Of a stretch of DNA of 5,788 nucleotides, positions 5,281-5,788 are shown in pieces. How positions within the stretch are numbered: the first letter of the stretch is position 1; each line of letters begins with the position of its first letter. Where the stretch lies: positions 1 through 5,788 of the forward strand of contig JAATVT010000245.1 of NCBI GenBank assembly GCA_014523685.1, given 5' to 3'. The position numbers were made by a program, and so were the translations under genes. The notes under the pieces were generated by a model, which saw nothing but the letters and a program-made list of their open reading frames with translations, made no database searches and had not been told where the DNA came from. This DNA is from Nitrososphaerales archaeon TH5893. GTDB lineage: Archaea > Thermoproteota > Nitrososphaeria > Nitrososphaerales > Nitrososphaeraceae.

Positions 5281-5418
5281 TACGTAGATATCGAAACATC
5301 CAATACCAACATACCAAAAACGATAGCACCTGGCTCTCTTGCCTATAAAATATATGTCATAAATGGAGGACCAGAACTTGCTTCACAAACAGAATTAAAT
5401 GAGAGATATTTTAACTGA
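5281..5418 (+). pseudogene. Possible gene fragment: 45 coding-like codons without a start
   Basis: From the TAA at 5278-5280 to the TGA at 5416-5418 one frame is open and reads like protein, including PGSLAYKIYVINGGPELASQ and TELNERYFN. No ATG, GTG or TTG is in frame, so it cannot be translated alone. It sits in a different frame directly after the 4796 gene, and could be a detached tail of that gene or of a lost neighbour. Chance is possible at this length. Confidence 0.25.
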
Positions 5419-5420
5419 AT

Positions 5421-5788
5421 TTACTTAGATCCTTTTTTTACAAGGTCCATTTTCTTAAATCTAAACCATTCCTTGATGTCGACAAGATCATCTTTAATTA
5501 ATCCTGTCCCTATCCCTGCAAGAATAGCAAACAGCGCCGCAGGAATGGGGACTTTGCCCACGAGTAGAGAAGATACAGACAATAATGCCCCGATTTCACC
5601 ATGATGAACTCTTCTACCGAGAATATGAACCTCCGGCGGAATTTTTCTTGAGTTCCAGTAGTGCATCAATATCTCTGAAGCCGCGAACCCAAGCATTAAT
5701 GCCCCCTTGCTACCTAAGCCGCCAAATAATAGTAAAGGAACCATATTACTAGTGATATCGCTAGCAACATCTTTATTAATTTTGCTAA
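5421..5788 (-). CDS. Small membrane protein with HHG and DDxxD motifs (5' end probably outside window)
   Basis: The frame is open from the right window edge to TAA at 5423-5421. An internal ATG at 5744-5742 would give 107 residues, but 14 upstream codons (SKINKDVASDITSN) also read sensibly, so the gene is shown as 5'-partial. From that Met there is a hydrophobic segment at about 2-30, a polar loop with GRRVHHGEIG (43-52), a second hydrophobic segment at about 50-83 (ALLSVSSLLVGKVPIPAALF, then GIGTGLI), and DDLVDIKEW (85-93) followed by a basic tail. The HHG-to-DDxxD arrangement flanking a membrane helix resembles small archaeal membrane proteins of unnamed function, and the residues could hold a metal; both points are tentative. 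It converges on the plus-strand cluster. Confidence 0.72.
   Translation of the reverse strand, partial: SKINKDVASDITSNMVPLLLFGGLGSKGALMLGFAASEILMHYWNSRKIPPEVHILGRRVHHGEIGALLSVSSLLVGKVPIPAALFAILAGIGTGLIKDDLVDIKEWFRFKKMDLVKKGSK
5433..5439 (+). terminator. Oligo-T tract, possible terminator of the plus-strand cluster
   Basis: Seven consecutive T on the plus strand lie in the 3' end of the convergent minus-strand gene. Archaeal RNA polymerase can stop at such tracts. It is the first long T-run after the 4796 gene. On the other strand it simply encodes lysines, so the run may be incidental. Confidence 0.3.

Overview
The window is AT-rich and has archaeal traits: a stand-alone Lrp/AsnC-type ligand-binding (RAM) protein, a single-domain response regulator, GTG/TTG start candidates, TATA-like boxes, GGTG/GTGAT-type ribosome-binding sites and several small membrane proteins. 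It looks most like an ammonia-oxidising archaeon of the Nitrososphaeria (Thaumarchaeota), perhaps near Nitrososphaera or Nitrosocosmicus. That placement is inferred from gene style; no marker gene is present.

Left part (1-1865): the minus-strand start of a NUDIX hydrolase with a complete Nudix box runs off the left edge. A long gap separates it from a plus-strand RAM-domain protein. A second gap of about 450 bases leads to a CheY-like receiver protein that has no output domain.

Middle (1866-2767): about 350 bases with two clear inverted repeats and an odd, coding-like open stretch on the minus strand. Then comes an MscL-type mechanosensitive channel, followed by a possible 37-residue one-helix membrane peptide.

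Right part (2768-5269): a compact plus-strand cluster, probably one transcript. It holds a polysaccharide-deacetylase-like protein, a left-handed beta-helix acyltransferase with an unexplained C-terminal region, a start-overlapping small membrane ORF, a truncated duplicate of the next gene's 5' end, and that next gene, an unknown protein with two membrane segments. An enzyme that may remove acyl groups beside one that adds them points to tailoring of a surface glycan. The unknown genes behind them could be accessory parts or simply neighbours.

Right edge (5270-5788): a convergent minus-strand gene encodes a small membrane protein with an HHG motif and a DDxxD motif, and probably continues past the window. 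Between the convergent genes lies a 45-codon coding-like stretch with no start codon.

The best candidates for something undescribed are the duplicated gene start at 4672-4879, which stays open in two reading frames, and the unknown membrane genes around it. No RNA gene, CRISPR array or recognisable insertion sequence was seen.
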